From: Dastarcus helophoroides
Taxonomy: Eukaryota; Arthropoda; Insecta; Coleoptera; Bothrideridae
Assembly: GCA_028583605.1 (NCBI GenBank)
Contig: CM053328.1
Coordinates: 4,719,304 to 4,783,303, forward strand
Reading direction: 5' to 3'
Length of the DNA stretch: 64,000 nucleotides
The notes beneath the pieces were generated by a model. That model did no database searches and had not been told where the DNA came from. It was given only the letters and a program-made list of their open reading frames with translations. The translations under genes and the position numbers were made by a program. Positions 43,801-55,800 of this stretch are shown here, piece by piece; position 1 is the first letter of the stretch; every line of letters begins with the position of its first letter.

Positions 43801-46800
43801 TCAATAAATCATATTGAAAATAAAAACCTACACTTTCTCAAAAACTCGAGAAATGTACAAAATTCAAAAAAAAAATCAGAATTTTCAAAGATCTAATTTT
43901 GTTAAAAGACTCAATTTTCAGAAAAAGTCCAACTCTGAGAAAGTCAAAATTTGGAGAATAAAATGAATTTTGGACAATTTGAAATTATCGAGAATAAAAT
44001 TTAAAAAAAAATCAGAAAAAACAAAGACTTCGAAAAAAATTCAAGGTTTTTAAAAATTACGTTACAAATTGCAAAAAAATATTGAACTTTCGAGGAAACA
44101 TTCCAAATTTCCAAAAAAAAAGGTCCAATTTTAAGAGAAAAATTTAAAAAGTTAAAATTTTCAATAAATCCTATACTTTCCCAAAAACTTGAGAAATGTG
44201 CGAAATTCAAAAAAAATCAAAGATCTAATTTTGTGAAAAGACGCAATTTTCAAAAAAAGTCCAACTCTAAGAAAGAAAAATCGCAAGATTCAAAAACATT
44301 GTTCTCAAAATTTAAAATTCAGTAAAGATGTGGAATTTACAGGAAATCTTTTTCTCGAAATCCCTAAAAATTTTTTTGCAACAACAAAGTGAACATTTTC
44401 AGAACTATAAAACCATTTGATGTAAAAGTCGCAGTTTATTGAAAAAGACAAATATTCAAGAAAATGACAAAATTTTGAAATAAATAGACCATTTTTGAAA
44501 AAGTTCAAAAAGTAGGATTTTGAAAACAAAATCGAAATTTTGAGAAAAACAAATTTTGAGTAAAAGGAGAATTTTAGGTAAAAGACTATTTTAGAACAAT
44601 TCGAAATCCCCAAAAATATTTTTCGCAACAACAGAAAAGTGAATATTTTTAGAACCACAAAACCATTTGATATAAAAGTCGTAGTTTATTGAAAAAGACA
44701 AGAAGTTCAAGAAAATGACAAAATTTTAAAATAAATAAACCATTTTTGAAAAAGTCCAAAAAGTAGGATTTTGAAAACAAAATGGAAATTTCGTAAAAGA
44801 CAAATTTTGAGGAACAGGCGAATTTAAGGTTAAAGACTATTTTAGAAAAATTCGAAATTTTGAAAGAAAAGACGAATTTACCAAAAAAAAGAAAAAATTT
44901 ATTGAAATATTAAATATCGGATATTGAGATAAAAATCAAGATTTCCTGGGAAAAGCAAATTTTAGGAAACTAGTTGGAATTTCTAAAAAAGTCAGAATCT
45001 AAAAGATCGACATTTTTAGTAAATGTTTAAAAAAATATCGAGATTTGAAAAAAAATTCGAGAAAACTTTGAAATGGACAAAAAATTGTCCAAAGAAAGTC
45101 AAATTAAAACAAAACAGTCAAAAAAAATAGTCAAAACCCCGAGAAAAAGACGATATTGTAGGAGAAATTTTGCAAAAAAGATCTAAATTTCGAGAAAAAG
45201 CATTTAATCTTAGTGAAACTTCTAAATTCAGAAAAAGAGTAAATTTTAAGTAAAAAATTGAATATTTATTTTCCCTCGAATCTCAGGACGAGTCAAAGGA
45301 AGACAGGCTCCCTACCTTGCCCCAAGAGGCGTTAGAAAATGTCAAATATTGTGATAACACATCGAAATTTTGACAAACTAGTTGAAACTACCAGAAATTT
45401 GGATTCAAAAAGGGTTGAAATTTACAAAGAAATTTTTGTCCTTTCACAAAAATTTTAAATTTCTAAAAAATATACCTTTTGTCACGAAAAAGTCAAATTT
45501 TGTAAAAAAATATACAAAATTTGAGAAAAATATAGAAATTTCGAAGAAATGTTTCAAGGAAAGGATGAATTCTGAAGAATTGGAAAGTCCTTCAATTGAA
45601 TACATACAAATTTTCAGTTTGCTGCATGAAGCAGGGGGTGCAAGTGCCCCAGCACTCATATTTTTCTCACATGCGTCCCGTGCAAAATTTTTAGCCTTGT
45701 AATTGGCCCGCTGTAAAAAAAGGTTGCCCATCCCTGATTTAGAGAATTCTTTTGAAAAAAACAAAATCAAAACCACCAAGTTTTGACTTTACAGTAAAAA
45801 AACACTCCAAAGGAAGCAAAACACTGAAATTGTAATCTTAGAATTTTGAGAACTTTAAAATCTCAAAAGAAAATTTCGAAAAATGATATACAAATCTTGT
45901 GCCCTGACTTTTGAAGACAACGAAGGACAGGTCCGTTCACCAAAAAAAAAAAATCTGCTTAAAATTTTGCTTAAAATATCACTTTCTCTGGAGAATTTCA
46001 AATTTTTTTTCTCAATTTCAAAGTTGTTCTTCAATTTTGAGTGTTTTCTCAATTTTTTTGGAAATTCTGTTGTTTTTCTTAGCATCGGTCTTTTTATAAA
46101 AAAAATTGCCTTCTAGAGTCACAGTTTTCAGAAATTTTAACTGTTTTCTAAAAGTTTAACTGAAATTGTAATATTAATTTTGAGAACTTCAAAATGTCAA
46201 AAGAAAATTTTGAAAAATGATATACAAATCTTGTGCCCTGTATATCAATTTTTGAAGACAACGAAGGACAGGTCCGTTCCACCAAAAAAAAATACTGCTT
46301 AAAATTTTGCTTAAATATGACTTTCTCTGGAGAATTTCAAATTTTTTTTTCTCAATTTCAAAGTTTTTCTTTAATTTTGAGTGTTTTCTCAAATTTTTTG
46401 GAAATTCTGTTATTTTTCTTAGCATCGGTCTTTTTATAAAAAAAATTGCCTTCTAGAGTCACAGTTTTCAGAAATTTTAACTGTTTTCTAAAAGTTTAAC
46501 TGAAATTGTAATTTTAATTTTGAGAACTTCAAAATCTCAAAAGAAAATTTCGAAAAATGATATACAAATCTTGTGCCCTGTATATTAATTTTTGAAGACA
46601 ACGAAGGACAGGTCCGTTTCACCAAAAAAAAAAAAATCTGCTTAAAATTTTACTTAAAATATGACTTTCTCTGGAGAATTCCAATTTTTTTTCTCAATTT
46701 CAGTATTTCTTCAATTTGGAGTGTTTTCTCAAATTTTTTGGAAATTCTCTTATTTTTCTTAGCATCGGTCTTTTTATAAAAAAAACTGCTTTCTAGAGTC

Positions 46801-49800
46801 ACAGTTTTCAGAAATTTTAACTGTTTTCTAAAAGTTTAACTGAAATTGTAATCTTAATTTTGAGAACTTCAAAACGTCAAAAGAAAATTTTGAAAAATGA
46901 TATACAAATCTTGTGGCCTGTATATCAATTTTTGAAGACAACGAAGGACAGGTCCGTTCCACCAAAAAAAAAAAATTCTGCTTAAAATTTTGCTTAAAAT
47001 ATGACTTTCTCTGGAGAATTTCAAATTTTTTTTCTCAATTTCAAAGTTGTTCTTCAATTTTGAGTGTTTTCTCAAATTTTTTGGAAATTCTGTTATTTTT
47101 CTTAGCATCGGTCTTTTTATAAAAAAAAATTGCCTTCTAGAGTCACGGTTTTCAGAAATTTTAACTGTTTTCTGAAAGTTTAACTGAAATTGTAATCCTA
47201 ATTTTTTGAACTTCAAAATCTCAAAAGAAAATTTCGAAAAATGGTATACAAATCTTGTGCCCTGTATATCAATTTTTGAAGACAACGAAGGACAGGTCTG
47301 TTCCACCAAAAAAAAAATTCTGCTTAAAATTTTGCTTAAAATATGACTTTCTCTGGAGAATTTCAAATTTTTTTTCTCAATTTCAAAGTTGTTCTTCAAT
47401 TTTGAGTGTTTTCTCAAATTTTTTGGAAATTCTCTTATTTTTCTTAGCATCGGTCTTTTTATAAAAAAAATTGCCTTCTAAAGTCACAGTTTTCAGAAAT
47501 TTTAAATGTTTTCTATAGGTTTAACTGAAATTGTAATCTTAATTTTGAGAACTTCAAAATCTCAAAAGAAAATTTCGAAAAATGATATACAAATCTTGTG
47601 CCCTGTATATCAATTTTTGAAGACAACGAAGGACAGGTCGCTCCACCAAAAAAAAAATTCGAAATTTAAAATGACTTTCCTGGTAAATCACCAACATATT
47701 TCCAGGTGTTAAAGTTAAACTGAAATTTCTAGAAATCAGTCTTTTAAAAAAATTTTGACATTTATAAAATAAAATTGTAAATACGAAATTGTAATCTTAA
47801 TTTTGAGAACTTCAAAATCTTAAAAGAAAATGTTGAAAAATGATATACAAATTTTGTGCCCTGTACATCAATTTTTGAAGACAACGAAGGACAGGTCCGT
47901 TCCGCCAAAAAAAATACTGCTTAAAATTTTGCTTAAAATATGACTTCTTCTGGAGAATTTCAAATTTTTTTTTCTCAATTTCAAAGTTTTTCTTCAATTT
48001 TGAGTGTTTTCTCACATTTTTTGGAAATTCTGTTATTTTTCTTAGCATCGGTCTTTTTATAAAAAAAATTGCCTTCTAGAGTCACAGTTTTCAGAAATTT
48101 TAACTATTTTCTAAAAGTTTAACTGAAATTGTAATCTTAATTTTGAGAACTTCAAAATCTCAAAAGAAAATTTCGAAAAATGATATACAAATCTTGTGCC
48201 CTGTATATCAATTTTTGAAGACAACGAAGGACAGGTGCGCTTCCACCAAAAAAAAATTCGAAATTTAAAGATTTCAAGTTAAATCACCAAAATTTCAGGG
48301 AAAAGTTAAACTGAAAATGTTGAGAAACAAACTTCAAAAAGAATTTTGACATTTATAAAATCAAAAATTGAAATACGAATCTTGTTCCCTGAAACCAAGA
48401 AGCAGCTCTTGAAGATGAAAGCTTTGGATATCGAAATGCGTTAGGGCAACCTTTGTTGTGTTTTTTAATCTTTGTTGGTTTCAGGGAACAAGATTTGTAT
48501 TCCAATTTTTGAAGATAATCAAGGACTAGTCCGTTCCACCAAAAAAAAAAAATTATAAAATCTAGTTTTCTAAAAAACGAGAAGGAAATTTAAAAAAGAT
48601 TTCAAGCTAAATTTCTAGAAAATAATAATGTGTTAAAAATTTTGTTGATTCATCAGTATTGCAGTTGTCTTTCCATGAAGTCTTTCTCACGAAGTTACTT
48701 AAATCCAAAATTTCAAAAAGAAATATTAAAATTTGTAGATCACAATTCTGAATTTCAAATTTAAAATCAAAAATAAAACAAAAATTAAAGCAGAAAAAAT
48801 ATATTGAAGTAGAAACTTGTAATTTTGAGAAAATGTTGATATTATAAGAGTAAATTTTGGAAAAAAAAATAAGTAAGGGTTAGAAGTTTGAATTTTCATG
48901 AAAAAAACAAAAAAAAGCAGAAACTGACAGTTTAAACCCAGAAAATTTTGAGAAAACAAAATCGATCAACCGTAGTCTTTAGCAGAAATAATAAATTGCG
49001 CAATATTCTAATAAGCACCATCAACTAACCTTTCAAATGATTCCTTGTGAAAATTTTTCTCTTCTGCCTCCTCGGGTAATTCCTCGTCAACTTCTTCTTC
49101 GTGCTGGGTCGTTCGTTGACTTTCAGTTATGATCTTCCCATCTTCTCGTACGGCGCTGAATTCCCGTGTATCTTCCGTGTCTGTTACTTTCTTACTTTTG
49201 GACGTTTCCTTGATGACTCTAGGTCCAGTCGAAACTATTTCTCTACCGGATACTCTATTTCTTAGGATTTCGCGAACGTCTTCTTTTCCGGAATGAACTG
49301 CAGCTAAGAAATCCTGCAAACAGATAGTTTACCATCTAGGTCGTTAGCATTTAAAAATAAGCTTATGAAGAACAAAATTATTTATGATGCATCTATAATG
49401 GGAGAAATTATAGTTAAGACGGTCGAAACTTTTACTTTACTGTAAATCATAGCTGACTTAATGGATGATTAAGATTATACAGCGCGTTAACGATTACACT
49501 ATAAACCTGATCCTAAAAAAAATCGATCGAGCAAATCTTGAAGTTTTTTGACGACACTTGGTTGTATAATACGAGCAACGTTTCATACCTGCTTCGAAAA
49601 TGACAAAATCACGATTAAATATGCCACAGTACGGAATTTAACATGGTTTGGTGAGATTTAGCTGGAATTCTGCAGCACACGAGAGCAGATCTTCGGCCGG
49701 AGTCCTTAGTGAATGGGTTGCTTGACAACTGACCTTCTTTGCCCCACCTGCCCGAAGCTGACCATGAGTCTCGCAGGGACTTTATGTTGTAAATTCACTC

Positions 49801-52800
49801 CTGATAAGAATAATAATGTATGCTGTTATAAATTCTCGAAGTAGACAACAACTTGTCGCAATGAGCTAAGACGCGGGTTTGAAATCTATCGCTGGTTGAA
49901 GGAAACGGCGAAGAAGCACCCGGTTGTGATAGGTCAGGATGATGGCATATTATTTTTACTTCTTGTACGCAGCCGAGAGCTGTTTAAAAGTTGAAACTTT
50001 GTTTAGGTATGGCTCGGTTGTTGCAAGATGTATAAGCTTAAGTTCATGAGAAACGAATCGAGTTTCGAGGATAAATTGACCTGTTTGGAATGTTAAATGT
50101 TAGCCTAACAAATTTTCGATCCGTTGTTGTAAACAATGTTGAAGCTTTCCTTCGCAAATAGTACCTACAGCGCGTTTTTTTTAGAAGTTATTCATCTCCT
50201 TTTGGGGCTTTCGAGAAAATTGACTTCTCAAAATCGACGCCAGCTAAGGACCAAAATTAATCTCCGAGTTCTGTCCCTTATTGAATATGTCAAGTAGAAA
50301 ACTCATATGCTACGAAGTGCTAAAAATCTTGTCCCGTGAAACCAAGAAAGAGAGATATTGTTTCTTTGAAGATGACAGCTTGGCTATCGAAACGCGTTAG
50401 AGAAACCTTTGTTGTATTTTTTAATCTTTCTTGGTTTCAGGAGACAAGTTAGGTTCAATATGAAATTATTAAAAATTCTAGTCTGTCAAAATTTTGAATA
50501 GTTTTAAACTTTCCTAAAAAGGCAAAGATTTTTGGAAAAGTTTCTTTCCAAATTTTAACTTTGTATTCAAATTTTGGAAATTGCAACTTTCTGTTAAAAA
50601 TTTTGACAGGGGGGGCGCTTGTCTCCCTTTGACTTAAGCGTTAACAGGGAATATATATTCAACAAGAAAATTTCGATTTTGTTTCTCAAAATTCAACCAT
50701 TTTTTGAAATTTATTCAACATTTGATCGTTCTGGCAAATTCCGAATTTTTACTAAATTTTCCCCAAATTTCGAACTTTTTCACGTAATTTCAAGTTTGTT
50801 CTTGAGGTTTCGATCTTTCGCTCGAAATTTCGTTTTTTTTTGTAATTCGTTTTTGTTTTTCGAAATTTCGATTTTTTTTTTCAAAATTTGAGGAAACAAC
50901 TCTAAAAATCCTTCTTTCTCTGAAATTTTATCTTTATCCTTTATGTTAATGGAAATCTCAAGTTTTCTCTCAAGCTTTATCTCAAATTTAGGTTTTTTCA
51001 AAATTTACAAATCTTGTCCCCTGACACCAAGAAGGATTAAACAACACAACAAAGGTTGCGTTTTTTAATCTTTCAACACAAAAAACACAACAAAGGTTGT
51101 GTTTTTTTAAACTTTCTTGGTTTCAGGGAACAAGATTTGTTTTTCAATTTTTGAAGATAACCAAGGACCAGTTGGTTACTCCAAACAAAAAAAATTAAAA
51201 TTTCGAAATTTCGATTTCTTTCCTCAAAATTCGTTTTTTGTTCTCTGAAATTCGAGCATTTTCTTTTAACAATCCATTTTTAACTTTGACTTTACACGAA
51301 AAATTCGACCTTTTGCTTAAAATGTGACTTTCTCTGGAGAATTTCAATTTTTTTTTCTCAATTTCAAAGTTTTTCTTCAATTTTGAATGTTTTCTCAAAG
51401 TGTTGCAATTTTTTGGAAATTCTGTTGTTTTTTTAGCATCGGTCTTTTTATAAAAAAAATTGCCTTCTAGAGTCACAATTTTCAGAAATTTTAACTGTTT
51501 TCTAAAAGTTTAACTTTTTATCAAAATTTTATGTTTACGATATTTCATATTCCTGAAGGTTTAAACTTTTTTTTAAAATGTTATGTTTACCATATTAGGA
51601 TTTCTGCAAATGAGGACGTTTTCTTTGAAATTCGTCTTTTTCCAGAAGTTTCGACATTCTTGTCAAAATTCGTTTTTTTTTTAAATTGCGATTTCCTCTA
51701 AATACGTCTTTTTCCTAATATTTCTATTATTTTGTTATTATCAATACTATTTCTGCGACCCAGTTTGAAAATATATGAGTAATTTTGATTATTTATTTGA
51801 AAATTCGTCTCTCTTGTCTCTCGTCTCATAATCGACTATTCTCAAAATTTGACATTTTCTCAAAATTCGACTTTCTCTGCAAAACTTTCATATTTTTTCT
51901 CGAAATTCGTCGTTCTCCTCAAAATTCATCTCTTCGAATTTCGATTAATTTTTTATGAAATTCGTTCTTTTTTAAATTTCAATAAAGTTCTATTTTTCTA
52001 AAATTTCGAAATTTCTTTCAATTTCGAAGGATTCGAAATTTCAAGCATTTCTCCCGAAAATTCCGTTATTTCTTTAAACACTGGAATTTTTTCTGAAAAA
52101 TTGTAAAACCTTTTAGAATCTAAATATGAAAAATGTTTTTAAAAATTTGGAAAATCGTACAATTGTGTTTTAATGGGTCAAATTTAAACTCAAAATTTCA
52201 AGGAAAAAGTCGAACTGAGGATTAGTCTCAACTTCGAATGCAAGAAAGAATGCAACCTAGACTACAAAATTCATGCAGCCCTCCAGGCGTGTGTATAGTG
52301 TGAAATTCGTTCTTTTTTAAATTTCAATAAAGTTCTATTTTTCTAAAATTTCGAAATTTCAAGCATTTCTCCCGAAAAATCCGTTATTTCTTTAAACATT
52401 GGAATTTTTTCTGAAAATTGTAGACCTTTTAGAATCTAAATATGAAAAATGTTTTTAAAAATTTGGAAAATCGTACAATTGTCAGTTTTAAAAGGTCAAA
52501 TTTAAACTCAAAATTTCAAGGAAAAAGTCGAACTGAGGATTAAAGTCTCAACTTCGAATGCAAGAAGAATGCAACCTAGACTACAAAATTCATGCAGCCC
52601 TCCAGGCGTGTGTATAGTGATCATAGGTAGGTAAGCTTAGCTCTGAACGAACTACCCAACAGTTGAAACACTGACACCTAGCGAAGCGCGGTTGCTCTCT
52701 AGGAGAATTCCCAGAAGACAAGGATTCTATAATGCACAGACCAATCGGTTTGAACATTTATTAGATTCGAAGTTTGGAAACCAAATACCGGTTTCGATCT

Positions 52801-55800
52801 TGTTAGATCTCGTCAGTTTGGTATATCCAACTCGAATGCTAACAAATGTTCCGACAAGTAAGTACTAAAACATTCACAGGCGTCAAGTGAGTGACCCTTT
52901 AGTACTACCACCTATTGGTCCATAGAGAAACTATGGCCATCGCCAACAATGTCGTATGCAAGAAGAATGCAATCTAGACTACAAAATTCATGCAGCCCTC
53001 CAGGCGTGTATAGTGAATCATAGGTAGCTGAACTACCAACAGTTGAAACACTGCCACCAAGCGAAGCGGAGAATTCCCAGAAGACATGGATTCTATAATG
53101 CACAGACCAATAAGTTTGAACATTTATTAGACTCGAAATTTGGCAACCAAATACCGGTTTCGATCTTGTCAGCCTGGAGGGCTGCATACATTTTGTAGTC
53201 TAGGTTGCATTCTTCTTGTATACGACATTGTTGGCGATGGCCATAGTTTCTCTATGGACCAATAGGTGGTAGCACTAAAGAGTCACTCGCTTGACGCCTG
53301 CGATTGTTTTAGTACTTACTTGTCGGAACATTTACTAGCATTCGAGTTGGATATACCAAACTGACGAGATCTAACAAGATCGAAATCGGTAGTTGGTTTC
53401 CAAACTTCGAATTTAATGAATGTTCAAACCTATTGGTCTGTGCATTATAGAATATCAACTTCGAATCAAAATTTCTAGAACAATTATAAATTTTGATCTG
53501 GGAGTCGAAATTTTAAACAAAAAATTGCAAGTTTAGGTTAGAGATCGTGAAAAAAAAGCTAGGCTTTTGAAAGAACTGAAATTATTAACAAAAACTCAAA
53601 AAATTCCAGAAAAAAGACGAATATTTGGATCTAAGTTCAATATTTCTTTAAATTAAAATAGAGAGAATTTTTTTAATCTACATTTCGATTTTGTTTGGAA
53701 ATTTCGAAATTAAAATGAAGATTTTTTTAATTAATTTAGTTTTTCTTTCAAAATTTTCACCTTGAATGAAAATTTAGAATTTCTACAGAAAATTTAGACT
53801 TTCTACAGAAATTTTGATTTTTTAATTCGAAATTTTTGTTTCTTTGGAACTAAAATCGTAAACTAACGAATAACCAAATTAAAAAAAATAAGTTGAAACT
53901 CAAGATTAAAAAAAAACGAAATTTTTGTAATAAATATGTGAACATTTCTATTTTCATACTGAACCTAACTTGTCCCCTGATTAAAAAACACAACAAGGGT
54001 TGCTGTAACGCGTTTCGACCGTCAAGCTGTCATCTTCAGAGAGAAACAGTTTCTCTCTGAAGATGACAGCTTGACTGTCGAAACGCGTTAGAGCAACCTC
54101 TGTTGTGTTTTTTAATCTTTCTTGGTTTCAGGGGATAATATTTGTATTTCAGTTTTTGAAGATAACCAAGGACCAGTCCGTTCCACCAAAAAAAAATACT
54201 ACAAAGAGGTATTGAAAAATTTTTAGCCTACTATAAAAGTCTACTATTAAAAGTCAACATATTTCCTTATCCTTATTCTTTTAGTTTAGTAGATTTATTA
54301 CATCGAATCTGCAACGCTTTTAGACCATTGAAAAATTGTTTAAGTTGCTCGCCAAGCAGGGGCGGCCTTAGCCACTGCGAGGCTCAGGACGGGTAGATCT
54401 TTAAGAGGCCCTCATCTTTGTGGAATTAGTTTTAACATAGACGTAGTCAGAATAGGGCAGGGTAGGGCGTTTGCCCCCCCCCCCCCAGCTCGTGTGGTTA
54501 ACGAAAATTTATATTGAACTGAGGAGACTTTCTCTAAAATAATTCCATTCAACAAAAGTCGTCCTTCTTTAAGCTATTGATATTTTCTCGAATTTTCGAC
54601 TTATTTCACGAAATTCGTCTTTTTTCATAAATTTCTTTGGAAATTTCAAATGTATTCCTAAAATTCGATTTATTTTATCAGAATCCAACTTAACTAAAAA
54701 TTTCAAATTTTTATCTTAAAATTCATCGTTTTATTTTTCGAAATTCTATCATTTCTCAAAACTAGATTTTTCCGGAAACTTCGACTTCTCTTTGAACTTT
54801 GATTTTCTAAAAATTTCGACTTTTTTTATCAAGATTTACCCTTTTGCTTAAAACTTGATCGATTTTTTAATAACAATATTTATCTGGAAATTTTTATAAT
54901 GACTTTTTTATAAATTTTGTAAAAAGACAAAAATTTCGAAAAAATTTCCCCTGGAATGGGGAAATACAACTTGTTTCTCAAAATTTCGACGATTATTTCA
55001 ATATTGGACATTTTCTGACTCAGGGTAGGGCAGAACAGGGCGCATGTCTGCCTCTGATTCAAGCGTTCAAGAGAAAAATCTAGAAATTACATTTTTCTCG
55101 AAATTTGTCTTTTTTCCAAAATGTCGACAAAATTTGACTCTCTCTGAAGAATTTCGAATAAATTTTGACTTTTTTCTCAAAATTTCGATTTTTTTTCTCT
55201 TTTTCAAGGGAAAAAATCGAAATTTCTAAAAAAAAACAAATTTAGAAAAATCGAAGCTTTCATATTTTTCTCAAAATCCGCCTTTTTTTGCAAATTTAAA
55301 ATTATCCTGAAATCCCATCCTGTATGTTCCCGAAAAACTGAATATTTTTCCTGAAAATTCGTATCTTTCTTAAAATGTTGACTTTTTTTTCAAGACTCGT
55401 TTTTTCCACAAACGAACGGCTATTCTCAAAGTTGCACTTTTTCTTTAAGTTTGAATTTTTTCTGGAAAATTTTGATCTTTGATGCTTCATTTGGCAGTTT
55501 TTCTAGAAATGTCGACTGCTTTTCAGAGATTTCGTTTTTTTTATTCCTTTATTTTTATCAACATCGAGTTTTTCTGAAGGTTTTGATAATTTGGAATTTG
55601 ATTTTTCAGAACTTTTAACAGGTTTCTTAAAATTTGCCTTTTTCCCGATATTTTTATATCAAAATTCGATATTCAACTTTGCTAAAAATTTTGAATTTCT
55701 CTTAAAATTAGTTTAATTTCGTCTTTTCAGAAATGTCGACTTTATTCTCAAAATTCCACTTTTTGGGCTCTTCTTTCGGGAATCATTTTTTTATCAAAAT

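Larger units (their letters stand above)
41790..44220 (+). repeat. Satellite unit A array, about 360 bp, five copies
   Basis: Units beginning TTGCAAAAAAATATTGAACT at about 41791, 42572, 43357, 43711 and 44070. The first two intervals are 781-785 bp because they contain the 414-bp ribozyme insertion; the later ones are about 355-360 bp without it. The array must therefore have been a 360-bp satellite that took the insertion and then amplified it. Confidence 0.85.
40927..45736. mobile_element. 4.8-kb hAT-type element loaded with satellite DNA
   Basis: Ends CAGGGATGAGCAA (40927) and TTGCCCATCCCTG (ending 45736) form an inverted repeat with one mismatch. Identical 8-bp direct repeats ATTTAGAG flank it (40919-40926 and 45737-45744). 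Only the outer 100-150 bp (GGCCCGCGG at left, ATTGGCCCGCTG at right) are ordinary GC-containing transposon sequence. The interior is A-rich satellite with tandem arrays and the two ribozyme-bearing insertions. No transposase was seen, so it is non-autonomous. An element like this may have grown by internal repeat expansion after insertion or moved as a unit; the sequence does not decide. Confidence 0.87.

Noticed and set aside
46869..47450. 193-codon minus-strand ORF
   Set aside because: It spans two units of the 340-bp tandem array and consists of repeated low-complexity sequence.
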